Of a stretch of 64,000 bases of DNA, positions 45,805-59,509 are shown in pieces. The notes beneath the pieces are model-generated. The model was given only the letters and a program-made list of their open reading frames with translations, had not been told where the DNA came from and did not search any database. The first letter of the stretch is position 1. Each line of letters starts with the position of its first letter. The translations under genes were made by a program, and so were the position numbers. This stretch comes from Gigaspora margarita (Eukaryota; Glomeromycota; Glomeromycetes; Diversisporales; Gigasporaceae), in the NCBI GenBank assembly GCA_009809945.1, contig WTPW01000080.1, forward strand, positions 553,356 through 617,355, read 5' to 3'.

Positions 45805-48800
45805 TATTAAAGGAATTTGCAAACCGTAATTTTAATTATTCCCTGTGGGAATAATTTTCGCATTTGATGAATAAGAGTCACGCGCTGGCCCTATTTAGAA
45901 AAATGCCGAAGAAAACTAGTCATGACAAACTTTTGTTTCAGATTCATATTTTAACAGGTTCCTATTAAAGTAATATTAGTGTGATAAAACCTTCATACGT
46001 ATTAGTTATCACCTGATCAATTCTGTACTTTACGTACCTTTTATTTTATTTTATCTATAAATAATATTGTGCTTGTAGACTAAAGTTTTTATTTAATTGC
46101 AAAACTTATGTGAATTTATCTTATTAATTAAAGTTAAATTATCAAGCCATTTAAATCTCTATAGTATTTGTAGTTATCATAGTTGTATACAAATCTAATT
46201 GACTCCATGTGATTATAATCGATAATCGCAGAGGATTTTGACTATCTTTTTTTTTTTATATAATTCTATATATTATTCTATACAGTTAAAGTACGTTTGC
46301 TATTGTTTACAAAATATGATCATGATAGCAACCGTTAAAATATATCAAATATGTTATTGTTTACAAATATGGTACTAACCAAAAAAAAAACTAGCCAATC
46401 ATATAAATGTTTATTAAACATTCTGAAATTTTTGGTTAAGATCGACAATTTATTAGATAAATTTTTGGAATCGTCTATGATATTGTTATTATTAATAGCT
46501 TTTAATTTAAAACAAATAAAAATATATTATATATAAAGTACTTTAAACAAAAGTGTGACATTGGAATATTTTATTTTGAATAAAGATTTTGTAATAGTTA
46601 TTCGTTTATTAATCTGAATTTTAAATATTTGTTTTTTTTTTTTTAAAATAAAAGAAAATAATACTTTATACGTAGTTAAGATTTTAGAGGTTGTTGATAA
46701 TAAATTGAATTTGAGTTAGTTTCTATCAAATATATTTTAATAAACTTCTTGAAAGAGTTAATTTAGTTTCAAGTTTAAAAGGTTTAATCAATTAAGTATA
46801 AATTATATATTAAACAAATGTAGTATAGATTTTATTTATATACGTATATGCATTTTATTAATCGATAATAGAGCAGTTTGCTGCTATTATTTTTGCATTT
46901 TTTAAAAAAGATTACTTCTAACTTGAATTTTTTCTATGAAACTGCTTTTTTTATGTAAAAAAAATTTCTTGGTAAATTTTACAATATATAGTGCATGTCC
47001 TATCTCTAACCTTTACCTTGCTCTAATAAAAATTGTTTATTTTGTTTTATGCATTGTAGATTAAGGTGATTATTACCTGTAGTAATTTTTAATTATTTTC
47101 TTTTATATAATAAGAAAAAGCCTATTTTTATGTATTTTTATTTGAAACATTAGTGCAAAAATAAATTTATACAAATAGTGTTAAAGAATAATTTAATACT
47201 ATTTTTAATTTTTTGTTGGATATTGCTAATTTATAAAATACTATATTTATTGAACTTTTTATACAAATTGCAATAAAATCAAATAGTTATAACAATTAAT
47301 CCAAAGAATATTATAGTAACCTTTTTAAATTTTGTAAATAAAAGATGTTTTAAAATTTTTATATATAAATTAATGTTTCTAAAAAACTATTTTTATCTAT
47401 AGCATTAAAGAAAATCACATTATAGTACTCCAGCTTAGTTTTTAATGGTTTTGTTTTTAGCTGATATTCAGTGAATTTTTGTCAGATATCAAGACTGTTT
47501 ACAATCCAAGAAGCTTTTGACTACCAATAATTGTCTGATTTGCATTGTATTCATCTTTAGTATCTTTTAAATGCAAGAATAATTAGGCTTTAATATTTAA
47601 AACATGTGGTTTAGTTAAATTGCAAGCTGCAATATAATTAGCTTTTTCTAAATAGAAATTTCTTTAATACAAAAGTTTTTGTTAGTTGATTAGCTTGTAT
47701 TTAAAAAGGTTTAATTGTTTTTGAACCTGAATATAAATACTATATATTTTAACAATAAGCTACTTTTTCAATTAAAAATCTATAAAAAAAATATAGAAGT
47801 AGTTTATTTTTGAATTGTAAAAATTTTTTAAAAAAGTTAAAAAGTATATAATAAAAGTTTATTTTGATATTCTATACAATTTTACTTAATGAAAGATTCA
47901 AAATTTAAATATTTATATATTGCAACTACTATTAATTTTTTGTTTTGAGGTAGTTTATTTTTAGAAACATATATTATATAAAATTAAAAATTATAATATG
48001 TTAAATAATTTAATTGCCAATATATTTTAAAAGGATAATATTCAATATATACTATAAAATCTTTTTAACCCCATTTTTTATTATACTTTATATACTTTGA
48101 TTTTTTATAAAAATAAAATTATTAAATTTGATCTAGTAGATTTTAAGACAATTAAATTTTAATTTTGCAAATTTTTAAACATTTAGAAAAAAAATTTCAT
48201 TATTATATAAAATAAATAATAATTTGTACTATAATAATATTATCATTTTTATATAGATTTTTTATGTTTAAGCAGTTAAACTTAATTATAAGTTTAGTCT
48301 AACTTTAAATTGATATTTGCAAAATAGTCAGTATTAGAATATACAAATAAATATTTTTAGAATTAAACAAGTTTACTTAAAATAAAAAGTAAGAATCAAT
48401 TAGTAAAATTTAAAGAATTATAGTTTTTTGAATAATTTTATTAATAAAATTATTAAACCTATTAGGGTACAGTAATATAGTATGGTTGAATTATTGTTAA
48501 CCTCCAAGTGACTTGTAACTAAGTTATAGATTTCAAATCCTACTAGAGATATTTTTAGTAGTGTTTGTAGTTGATTTTGTATTAGTTGATTTTATTGACT
48601 TAGCCAGCTTAGTCTGATAATTTTTCAAAAAATTAACTTATTCATTTTTATTTAGATTATATTAAAAATTACAGCAACCACTCAAATTTAGGTCAGACCA
48701 ATTCTATTCAGTGATATAGATTACCCAAAAAGAGATTGGTATATGTAGAATTATTGAATAAAAAAATTTTAAAAATAGAAATTGTATGAAGTAAGATCTG

Positions 48801-50247
48801 AAAAGAAAGTCAACAAACATAAATACAAGTAAGATTAAGAAATAATATAAGAAAATCTCTGAAAGCACAATTAGAGTAATCGACTTTAATTTAGCTAGCT
48901 AAGCTAATCTTTAATATTGACTTAGTTGAGTTGATATGTATAGAAGGGTGTGAACAAGATTTCAGTAATAATTCTGATCAGAATCTTTTTAATAGTGTGT
49001 AAATCTAAATATATAGTAATGAAATCTTCTGGTTGTACTAGTAGAATCTCTTGTTCTTTTGCAATCTTTTGGTATTCTTCTTATCTTGGCCTCAGATTGT
49101 GGTAGTTCACTATGCAGATAAGAAGGTTGGCTATGTTTTCTGGTTTTGCATAACATTTTGAGCAGAAGTAATTCAAGTGTTTTTTTGATTTCTGAAATAT
49201 AATAGTAGATGAGTAGGGAGTTCTTTTGCTATGGTTTTGAATTTAAGTTTTTTATATTGAATAGTTGAGGATTAGTATATAAGGCTAGTGGCCTATCTTT
49301 GTAGAAAAAGTATTTTATAGTATAGTTCTAGTTTATGTTACCAATGTGTGAATCCTATAAAAATATTCTTTGTTGGTTGTGCTATCTGAGTAGGTTTGTA
49401 ATCTGGTTTATATACTTAATATTGCTTTATAATAGGTCTGTGCATATTATTTCTTGGAGTTGTAGTATGTACCTATTGTATAGAAATTTATTAAAAGTTA
49501 TATCTAGAGAGAATGTATTAGTATAGTTCGAGATTTCTAGATCTTGATCTAGTATCATATCTATTTCTCTGTCCCCTATTAAAGGCTTAAAGGTTATTAG
49601 CATGAACAGGTACTATTGTTTGTCAAGTTTGCAGTATTCATATAGTTGTAATTGCAGTAACTACTTAATTATTTTGTAGAATGGGTGTTCTTAGTAATTA
49701 TTTTGATTTTTGTATACTAAAGATAAAACTGTTATAGTGAAAGACAATATGATAATCAGGGAATTGATTTTGAATAGCCATATTTTATTATAGCAGCTAA
49801 TAAGTAGTTCTATTTAAATATTATATACAAATTATTTAACTAATTTTTAAAATAAAGCAGCAATAATATTAAATACTACAAACCATTTTTAATACTAAAT
49901 TTATTAATAAAAAAATTTTATTTTATAAATTATTATTATTTTTTTTAATTTAGCAATCATACCAATACTTTATTAGTTGCTAGTAAGCTGCTTAGTATTA
50001 GCTATTCAAAAAAATAAATTTTTTTATTCTAATTTACAAATATTATCTAACCCAGTGAATTCTAAAAAATCTATATTTGAGATGCTAAAGTAGGCTTTAT
50101 CTTAAAACTAACTAGATCTATACAATCTAATTAATATATTACTAAAAAAAATCTACAACCAAATGCATTATAATTATCTTCTTTTTAAATCTTTTTCTCT
50201 TAGCTTTTTGAGGGAGTTGTCTAAAGTAAAGCAGAATTATGTTATAT
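45805..50247. other. Gene-poor AT-rich region
   Basis: Very high AT content with many A and T runs. No frame longer than about 63 codons with protein-like composition, no RNA gene and no clear terminal repeats. The periodic splice-like pattern of 19.6-30 kb is absent. Confidence 0.45.
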
Positions 50248-50557
50248 TTGACCAAGCACATATAAAATGTGTGCCAGGTTATGCATGTTGCCATCGAAAT
50301 GTGCAAAATTCTTAAAATTCATTAATGTTAAGGTTAGCATTTGTATTAAAGTTATATGTTAGCAAGATATAAAGTAAAATCGTTCAAGGAAAACTTTTAA
50401 TTAAAGCACGGAAGATGATTTTTTATGCAAATGTTTGATCTTTTGTCAAGATGAACGTTTGTTTTGAATTTTTCTGTTCGTATAACATTACCCTGATCTT
50501 GAAATCTGATTGGTAGTCTGGCACTAACCTGGCACACATTTCATATGTGCTTTAACC
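50248..50557. mobile_element. MITE with ~33-bp inverted ends
   Basis: AGCACATATAAAATGTGTGC then CAGGTTA on the left matches the reverse of the right end (AGCACATATGAAATGTGTGC then CAGGTTA). About 310 bp. It contains CTGATCTTGAAATCTGATTG, a word also seen near 19230 and 36990. Confidence 0.75.
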
Positions 50558-51072
50558 AATCAAATTATTGAATTTTGATGATTTCAACAAAGCAATCAAG
50601 TAAGAGAAGTAAAAACCTTGAAAAATACAAAAAACAATAGTCTAAACCTACCTTAATGTATTAATTAAAAATGTAGTGAAGGCAATTTTGTTTATATATT
50701 ATAATCTAAAACCTATTTATCTCTAATTTAAAATAACTCTAGTCCTAAAATTAATTTGATAAAATTTATTATAAGAATCTCTCTGCTTTTGATGTCTCCT
50801 TTTAGAGTAGAAGGATTCTACTAATAAAAAAAATGAAGTATAGAAAATAAAAAGAGAAAAAACAAAATAGGAAAATAACCTCTGCTACCTAAATGAAAAC
50901 CAAAATTCAAATAAAAAAAAACAATAGAAAAAGAAAGAAAAAAAGCAAAAAGAAAGACAAGATAATGCACTATTCTTGCCTGTACTAGATTATAAAAATT
51001 ATATAGTACTATATAAAGAAACACTTTATCAAAGTACTAAAAATATATAAAAGCAAAAAGAAGATATTTACT

Positions 51073-51735
51073 TAAGGGTAGTGTACATGTAGATCAATTT
51101 GTCATATGATTTGATGTCCAATTAAAATTTTTATAAAAAATTGGAAGATGTTACTAATAAAACTTTTTATAATTATATACAATTTTTATTAAAATTTTAA
51201 TAATACATATAATAAAGTATGCTTTTTATAATAGTATAATTTTAATAATAAAACATATAAAAAAATAGACTTGTATATATTGTAAAGTTTTCTGTAGTGG
51301 GTTCAAATTTTCTGTAGTTACACAAAATCGTTGGTATTGATTGGTCTATATCACATGATTATCATATGATAAAAATGATACTTGATATTTAAATGCATGT
51401 ATCTTGTTAGGCAGTGACAGATATTATGTAATATCCTAGGAGGGTCAAAAAAATTTTTACATAAGACTAATTATACAATTTGATTGGCTAATTTGTCTTA
51501 TGTAGGGGGGAGGGGGTAGCTCTATGATAAAATGAAATTATGTAATATCTGTCATGGCCCTTAAGTATTTAACCAATTTTAATAATTTTACTACTAATAG
51601 AATCAGAAAAACCTATTTTACAAACTTTAATTTAGAAGTAAAATAATTTACTTAATAAAATTTTTAAAATTGTAAAAATAAAAAAATTTTACCATTGAGA
51701 TCATATGAAAAATAATCTGCATGTACTCTAACCTT
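51073..51735. mobile_element. Imperfect inverted-repeat element with a nested smaller one
   Basis: Ends AAGGGTAGTGTACATGTAGA and (reverse) AAGGTTAGAGTACATGCAGA, followed on both sides by TCATATGAT. Inside, 51412-51562 is bounded by GCAGTGACAGATATTATGTA and (reverse) GGGCCATGACAGATATTACA, so a second element is nested. No frame. Confidence 0.6.
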
Positions 51736-51739
51736 AATA

Positions 51740-52980
51740 GAAAGTTTGAAAAAGACATTTTATTATGTGCACTCTACAGATTTTTAATACATTATTTATT
51801 TTTATTTGTAAGTAGTACTAGAATTCATTTGTGATATTAATTCCAATTAGATAGGTATGTTTATGATTAGAAAAGAGTAAATACTGCTGATATTTTGAAG
51901 GGGTACGCTGGATTTCCACTTTTGGTAAATTTGAAAAGTCCAAAAAAATATTAAGAATACCAACTTGCAAAGGACTATAAGAGTATATGCCTTATAAAAT
52001 ATTATATTTAACCAAAATGTTGCTTCTGCTAGTACTTTTGCAATATTTGATAAAAACTTTAGAGTTTTTGGCTTTACCATGTTTTCAATAGTACTAGAGA
52101 TTCTACTAGAAAGTCAAAACCTAAAGGAGAAATCTTTTTTACCTCTATTTCAGTCTTCTCAACATCTGATCTAGAACTCTAGTTCCTAGTTACTGCTATA
52201 TAAAGATTTGTTATATATGAACAAACTAGTTCTAAAGTTTTCATTGAGCAGTATTTGTGAAAAAAGTTGGTATGAGGGATTATCAAAAAGAGTTTTAGAT
52301 TAAAGTTTATTTTATATAAAATTAAAATAAAAATTTTATTAAATTTAAATAATTATTATAAAATATTAATAAAAAATTAATTGTAATTTTTTATAGATAT
52401 TTAAATAAAATTATTTTAACAATTGTAATAATTTTTATTTTAATTATATGATTTTATAAAATTAAATTATAAAAATTTTAATCACCTCTTTTGATCCAAA
52501 TGAAATAAAAATACAGTATTTAAATAAAGCAAAAGTCATTAAATTTGAATTAAAAAATTAAATTTATATGAAAAATATTCAATTTAAACAAAAATATTCA
52601 AATTTATAAAAAAGAACATTAAGTTTACAGTAATTTAGTAGCTAAAGTTAAAATTTGGGATTTATATATATAACTATAATATATATCAAAAGTTTATTTA
52701 TACATTTTATCAATAAAACTAACCCCAAATCTAACACATCTCTAAAAAAAAAAGCTAACAAAAAGATCCTTTTTAAAATTTAGTATCCAATATTTTAAAA
52801 TTTTAGCTTTAGCCATCTTTGCTTTAGCTGCCACAATAATTATAACCAAGAACACATATATGATATAATAATAAACATTTTTATAAATTATTTTAAAATC
52901 CTATAGTAATTAAAATTTGACAAAAAATTTTATATAAGATGGCTACATATTCAAAATTTTAAATTGCAGTATTAATGTTA
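51740..52980. other. AT-rich spacer
   Basis: No gene supported. The 77-codon minus frame (52080-51847) has no recognisable features. Confidence 0.4.
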
Positions 52981-52985
52981 TTTGG

Positions 52986-53236
52986 CCAACCAATTTGATT
53001 CTTTGTTTAATATCCACACACTAATTTTTAAAATTTATATACCGGTATAAAAAAAACATGACATTCCCTCTTTGAATTTATTTTTAAAATTTAACTTATA
53101 AAAAAAAACATGACATTAATAATCAGATAGCATCATTAACTTTTAAAATTTTTTACAGCCTATCGAATTGCAGTGGTTTTTTTGTTCTCCCGTAAAATAT
53201 TTTATGTTATATTAAACAAAGAATCAAATTGGAGCA
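52986..53236. mobile_element. MITE with ~25-bp inverted ends
   Basis: CCAATTTGATTCTTTGTTTA on the left equals the reverse of 53208-53232. About 250 bp. It holds a direct repeat of AAAAAACATGACATT (53045-53118). Confidence 0.7.
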
Positions 53237-53842
53237 ACCTTAAAAAGAAGGCTTGTTTTGACTTTGCATTACAATTTATCTTAGGAATTGATTGGCTTTA
53301 CAGAGTGCGGTTATAGTAAATATAGTTACAAATTTATTGAAAAGTCTGATAATAATTAGCTGCTATGCAAAGTTAAAAAAAAAACTATTAATTAAATACT
53401 AATATTAATTAAATAAAAAAAAAAAAATGGTTAGATAAATATTTAAATTTTTATAGTTCTTAATTTATTGTTTCTATTGCAAGTAAATAAAGTTCTGTCG
53501 ATTTATTTTTTTTAATAGCTTTTATGATTAAATCTAGGATTATAAATATAAACCATATAAACCTACAAAGCAGCTAATTTTATCTTATATAATAATGAGC
53601 ATTAGCAGCTGATGTACTTGTTCATTAATAAGTCAAAGATCACTCTCGTCTCTTTCGATCCGACCTCATCTTAGGTTACTCACCGTTTTAGGAACTTCAA
53701 TATGTAAACTTCTTTCGTGTTCACTATCGAAGTTAAAGCCGATACGAATATCGGTTACGGGCTAACTTCCCGAAAACCATTTTTTCAAATCATAATATAC
53801 TGACAATCCATTTTATAACGGGACATAATCGGATCCATGTCA

Positions 53843-54053
53843 TTTACCGACAATAAATTCACCAATATCTTTTTTCATGATAAGTTTATTTTACCAACAA
53901 TATTTCAACGACAAGTTTTTTTTTTAAAATTGCACTAACCTTAACTCTAATTCTAAACCTGACCCTAACAACAATGACCGGAATTACTTTGTTGGTGAAA
54001 TACAGTAAATTTGTCGGTAAACTAGGTTGTTAGTGAAGTGATTGTCGGTAAAA
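53843..54053. mobile_element. MITE with repeated TTACCGACAA ends
   Basis: TTTACCGACAATAAATTCAC on the left pairs with GTGAAGTGATTGTCGGTAAA on the right, and a second subterminal copy (TTTACCAACAATATTTCAAC, GTAAATTTGTCGGTAAACTA) also pairs. About 211 bp. Ends resemble 31319-31467. Confidence 0.6.
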
Positions 54054-54059
54054 TGAACA

Positions 54060-55260
54060 GAACCAGAAATGGTCTTGACAGAAAAAAGGGATATCGGAGT
54101 TATGGAGTTGAAGAAATAGCTTTTCGGGAAGGTGGACTTTGGAAAAATGAAAATAACGGTTGTTTGTTCTCCCAATGATGGTAACATCATATAGTAATTA
54201 GTACACAATCATTTCCGTTTATTTTTTTAAATCCTATTATGGATTGTCCAGTCCAAATTCAAACTTTATATAATTTTAGTGCAATTTGTTTTTTTTACAT
54301 GGCTTAAACCTTTATCAAACTCTATTTTGGCATAATATTGTTTACAAGTGCACATTTTTAAACACTACAAATAATTGAATCCCAGTAAAATTTCTTTTTT
54401 TTTTTTTTTTTTGCAAATTCTATACATTAGAGTAGATTCAGTCACCATTAAATTGCCGACTCCATTAAATCTTTAAAAGGCAACGTAAGTTAAACAATAT
54501 ACTGTTTTAATTGTAAAAAAAAAAAAAAACTTTAGAAGTTTGTTTCGTTAGACAAATTCAAAGATTTATTTGTTGTTTGTATGTGTATGTAAACCTTAAT
54601 TTGTTTGCTACGTACACTCTAAATCAAAACCGGGTAAAAGAATAGGCGACACTAACTGATTTAAGACCAATCAAATAAGGTTACAAAAAACAAATTACAT
54701 AATATTTATAATTTATAATGATATCAAGGAAAACAAATGGATAAAAAGAATAGTCACATTATTTTGTGTAATTTTGATATATTGTAATATTACACATGAT
54801 AACTAGATATTTATTTATTTACCGCATCCTTGGTTCTTTAAATCGTTTTCTAATTTTAAATAAAAAATTTAAATGAAATATTCAAGAATAGTAAGTCGAT
54901 AACTTATTAATATACCCATTACTAATTATTATTCTTTTATTTTTTTCCATTAAATAAAAGTCTAAATTATATAACTACGCTACTATTTATACAGTATTTA
55001 TACTTTCAGTTTTCAATCAGTGTATATTTATGTACTATTTCTCGACAGTAAAAATAAACTCATTTCTAGTATCATATGATTGTTATGAACACAAATATAA
55101 ATATAGGATCATTTGATATAAACTTTGTAAAATAAGAATTTTAGAATGTTCTGATTTACGTATTTATACAATTATGTATCATATATATCAACGAAAGAGT
55201 ATGTAGAAGATATATGATCATTGGTATTTAATGATAAAAAAAATCCATTCCTTTATGAGT
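54060..55260. other. Spacer upstream of the Sel1 gene
   Basis: AT-rich with poly(A) and poly(T) runs. The 74-codon minus frame (54208-53984) overlaps the neighbouring MITE and is rejected. It probably contains the promoter of the Sel1 gene, but no specific element stands out. Confidence 0.4.
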
Positions 55261-55268
55261 TATCAAGG

Positions 55269-56346
55269 ATGATTGAAAAGATATTTAGAAAACAGACTAG
55301 AAAAACGTAAGTAAATTCTATATTTTTTGTTAAAAAGGAAAAAAAAAAACAACGAAAAAATTTATAACATTGTTTGACATCGAGACAATTATTTTTTAAC
55401 TTTTATAGAAGTAAACATAAAAAATCACAAAATTATTTGAATAAATCTGTCAAACAATTATATGATCTATGTAATGAAGGAATATTTTTATACAAAAGAA
55501 ATACACTAAATAATACTTTAAAGACAGCAGTTAATCAATTATGTAATTTACATAAAGAAGAAAGAATGAAAGGAACGAATGCTGTAACATTTATTAATAA
55601 AATGGAACAACATTTTATTAAAAACAATCAAAATCCTTTAGATATTATTAATTGGTGCCTTAATAATCAAATTAATCCTATAATTCAAAGTATTCTTGCA
55701 GATTGTTATTATTGTGGAAAATGGACAGTTAAAGATTACCAAAAAACTTTTGAATTTGATAAAAAATCAGCCGAAGGAGGATATATTGTGGCATATAGTT
55801 GTCTTGGTTTTTGTTATGTAAATGGTATAGGAACTGATATTGATTATAGCAAATCATTTGAATGTTATAAAAAGGCAGCTGAAAAAGGGCTGATATCAGG
55901 ATATTATAATTACGCATATTGTTATGAATATGGAAGAGGAGTCGGAAAAGATGAAAAAAAAGCATTTGAACTTTATAAACAATCAGCTGAACAAGGATAT
56001 ATGTATGCTTATAATAGTCTTGGACTATGCTATGAAATGGGTAAAGGAACCGAAGTTGATCAAAAAAAAGCATTTGAATGTTATCAAAAGGCAGCAGAAA
56101 GAGGATTAGATGTAGGACAATATAACCTTGCACTAAGTTATCAATATGGACATGGGACTAAAATTGATAAAAAAAAAAGCTTTTGAATTATTTAAACAAT
56201 CTGCAAAAAGTGGATATATCAGCGCATATACACAACTTGCTGAATGTCATAATACAGGAATTGGAACAGAAATTGATGAGGAAAAGGCATTCGAATGTTA
56301 CAAGAAAGCAGCTGATGAAAAACTGTTAAGAAAACGTATACTGTAA
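55269..56346 (+). CDS. Sel1-repeat protein, two exons, one homopolymer frameshift
   Basis: Exon 1 (55269-55306) starts MIEKIFRKQTRK and ends at AC|GTAAGT. A 78-nt intron (55307-55384, TTGAC branch-like site) joins in frame to exon 2 (55385 onward, QLFFNFYRSKHKK). This start is preferred because the long exon-2 frame has no ATG near its beginning. After a helical N-terminal region come about seven Sel1 repeats of 36 residues (for example SAEGGYIVAYSCLGFCYVNG, with the AFECYKKAAEKG-type second helix). The frame breaks at a run of ten A (56169-56178), where nine would keep frame, then continues to 56346. Sel1 proteins are scaffold or adaptor proteins and are greatly expanded in Glomeromycotina. 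The break may be a sequencing error or a recent inactivation. Confidence 0.85.
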
Positions 56347-56581
56347 ATCAATAAATACTTGAAAATATTTGGAAGAGTCAATATAAAATCTCCTTAACAT
56401 GTGGTAACTCTGTATTAACTTTGCGGTAATTCTGCGGTAAAGGATGGTAACACCGTGATTAGTAACTGTGAAATCAATTCTTCTTTCAAGATACAGTATA
56501 CTGATACTTGTCATAATTTTTAGAACCAACGGTAGTAAAAAAGTTGATTAATTTTCATTAATTAATTAGTTGTATCTAAAC

Positions 56582-57500
56582 CAAAATTGGCGTCGAAACC
56601 CTTTTGTGCCAAATCCGAAGGTTTCGGGTTTCGGATTATAGCTTCCCAAACTTTATCCGAAACTCGAAACCTCACCCGAAAACCGAAATCTCACCTGAAC
56701 ACCAAAAACTACCCTAACTTCCATATACATTGATCGCATTAATGTATTTTATATCTCTTTCAATTATACATCAGATGCACTGATGTATACTATGTATCTC
56801 TTCAATATACATCAATCGCACTGATATATGTTATATCTCCTTAAAGATTTCAATAAAATTTGAATATCCAGCGCTATTTGGGCTGGAATGCATCCAACAA
56901 TTTATTGCATGCGTGCAGTCCTTTTTATTGTTATGATTCACAAGTACAACATAAAAGGCATAATTACGGAGTTTATATTCTGGCAATCGAGGTTGCTTTT
57001 GCAAGCATCAGTTTTTTTTTTTACTTACTACGTAAAAACTGGATACAATATCAAGTAATAATAAGTAATAGTACGCCCATATCTACTAATGATCGAATTG
57101 GTAAGTTACCGCAGAATTAAATAAATTGTTGGTATCAAAAGGCATCAAATACTTATCGATTCTTCATTGGCAATTTTTTCTATCGTCCTAGAATTTTGAA
57201 ATCAGTTGTAATAAAGGCAGTGAAAAAAAAATTGGCAAAAACATAATTAAAAAATGACCCATATTTTATAATTTATTCAAAAATAATTTTACATTAAAAA
57301 ATGAGTCAACTTTATAATAAGTTTTAAAAGTTTCAATATTATATTTTTGAGTTTCGAATTATAAGTTTGAGTTTCGGATTATAGTTTCGGTTTTCGGGTT
57401 TCGGAGTTTCGATTTTTTTTTTGAAAAATCCGAAATTGGTTTCGGATTAGAACCCTTCCGAAATTAGTTTCGGGTAGGTTTCGTTTCGCCTCCAACTTTG
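56582..57500. mobile_element. hAT-like non-autonomous element with perfect 8-bp target duplication
   Basis: Flanked by ATCTAAAC at 56574-56581 and 57501-57508. Ends CAAAATTGGCGTCGAAACC and (reverse) CAAAGTTGGAGGCGAAACG. Both subterminal regions are packed with GTTTCGG/CCGAAA words that pair across the element. 919 bp. The interior has ATACATCA..CACTGATGTAT repeats (56725-56830) and one 86-codon frame (56860-57120) with no transposase signature. Confidence 0.85.
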
Positions 57501-57727
57501 ATCTAAACTGGAACTAAAATCCAAAACTTGTGTCTAAAAAACAATAAAGTATGATCTAATAGTATATTAATATCTAGTAATAATATTAATAAACATAATG
57601 TATGTAAATATTTATTGGGTATATATATTATATTAACATCACTTAATTGTGTTAATATTAGTAAATCTGGATGTATATTTTTTAACTCTAAATTGCAATG
57701 CATTTTTGGTTTGCTTTAAACTTACAA

Positions 57728-57843
57728 TGCTAATTTCTCCCCACACTTCGCTATCGGAGTACTATAAAATCGATTAATAACACAAAATACTCCGATATGT
57801 GAATAATTAGTAGAACCAATCAGAAGTGTGGGAGTAATTAGCA
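57728..57843. mobile_element. Short MITE
   Basis: TGCTAATTTCTCCCCACACT on the left matches the reverse of the right end (TGCTAATTACTCCCACACTT). The inner CGGAGTA words also pair. About 116 bp. Confidence 0.65.
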
Positions 57844-58149
57844 AACTCGCTTCAAATGTGGTATTGTGTCGCCAAATGAGAACTAAAAGTCTAAATATAG
57901 ATGATTCTATAATAATCTACATTTAAACTTCTGATTCTATTCATATAATACAAACTTCAGCCCCATTTCCTAAGAAAAAATGCGCATCATGAAATTTTAC
58001 CCATAAAGAAAGCTTTTATTAAAACAAACAAAATAATATGAGTTATCATGCATGCTTATCTGTTATACGTTATAACTCATTTATTTGGTCAAGGATTGAA
58101 TTCCGAAGGAATTCAATTCACTATGCTAATCTTAGAGTCCTTTTTTTAC

Positions 58150-58408
58150 CTTGGTAAAAAAGTTCAGGTCATGTGACGATCTGCAGTAAAGTTAGCCAAT
58201 AACGATTTACATTTTGATATAATGTAGCACGATCACGAAAATTCAAATTGGTTTAAACAAACTTCATAAGAAACAACCAGCTGCGCACTAACAAAAAATA
58301 TTCTTTGATCGATTTTATTGTATTCACGCTAACTCAAACCTTAGCATAAACAATAACCCTAATTTAAAGAATTTATCTGTTTTCACGTGACCCGAACTTT
58401 TTTGTGAC
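58150..58408. mobile_element. MITE with ~25-bp inverted ends
   Basis: GTAAAAAAGTTCAGGTCATG on the left matches the reverse of GTTTTCACGTGACCCGAACT plus TTTTTG on the right. About 260 bp and non-coding. Confidence 0.65.
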
Positions 58409-58409
58409 A

Positions 58410-59505
58410 TCACATCTACGCAACTTTCTCTCTGAGAAAAAATCTTCACTATAGCTTATATTAAAGAATACTATATGTCTATATCGAGTAAAAGTTTAAT
58501 AATTCGGGTTTTAAAAATCTTTACCGTATCGAATCTTCACTATGACGAGCGTTTACAATAAAGAATTATGAATAACTCAAATTATTTTTGCCGATCGAAA
58601 ATTCTCAACGGCTGATGCGTTGACGAGTTAATAAGATGTTTTTTTTTTATAAAAAGTGTCGTTAGATCTTTGGTAGTGCTTTAAGTTAATTACAAACTTG
58701 TTATTTTCTGAACACCTATTAAGGATAAAAAGATAAACGGGATCTAAACGATTGTATTACTTTATTATACTTTTTTTCGAGCGAAAAACACGTACTCGAC
58801 GAGCAACAAAATCCAACTCTATATATATAAATTTACACGGAAAGGAAAAGAAGTCGTAACGGCCAAGTAAGCAAGTTTAATTCTGCAATTTTCTTTGGGC
58901 CAAGGGCAGTTATATTTTATAAATCGCTATTTCCTTTTCATCGTAGCTATACAGGATGACTATGAGGTTTCTTACACTTATCGGACTTGATATTGTTACT
59001 TATCAAACTTGCATGAAGGTTTTTAGTTCTGGGCTGGCGGCTTATCTCCGATTTGTTGTCGATCTTTGGTATTTTCCATTTAGGCAGCTGGGCGTTGAAA
59101 AGGTGTAGACTAATATAGTGCAACTAAATAACACCTAATACGTTCAACAATGAGGCAAGACCGAAACTCCAAAAATGGAAGGCATCGATCGAGGCGAGGA
59201 AGATTTGGTCTTGGTCTTTAGAGTTTTGGCCTTGGGGAGTCAATGCCGGAGTCGGATAAGTATTCTTTATAGGCTGGTGTAATTATTTGAACGAGCACTG
59301 GGCTAATTCAATACTAATATCTGTTCTTAAGTTCGAATGCAAGTCTGCTGCGTAATTTGGGTCACGTGTCACAAGCACACGGTTATAGTTTTCGGATTGG
59401 AGTTGATCGTTAAGATTCTTAACGATGTCTCGTCATGTCATGGGATCGAAAATCAATCAACAATAATAATCACGTTCAATCGTAAATGGATAATTTGAGA
59501 TCGAT
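58410..59505. other. Spacer, no gene recognised
   Basis: Less AT-rich than the flanks, with short coding-like bits (59150-59270, Gly/Arg-like words) but no frame over about 60 codons. A GAAGTCGTAAC word at 58849-58859 recalls the end of small-subunit rRNA, but no flanking rRNA sequence follows. Confidence 0.35.
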
Positions 59506-59509
59506 ATAT

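Noticed and set aside
55729..56133. 134-codon minus frame
   Set aside because: Antisense shadow of the Sel1 repeats.
58842..58862. rRNA-like word GAAGTCGTAAC
   Set aside because: The flanks do not match small-subunit rRNA, so chance.
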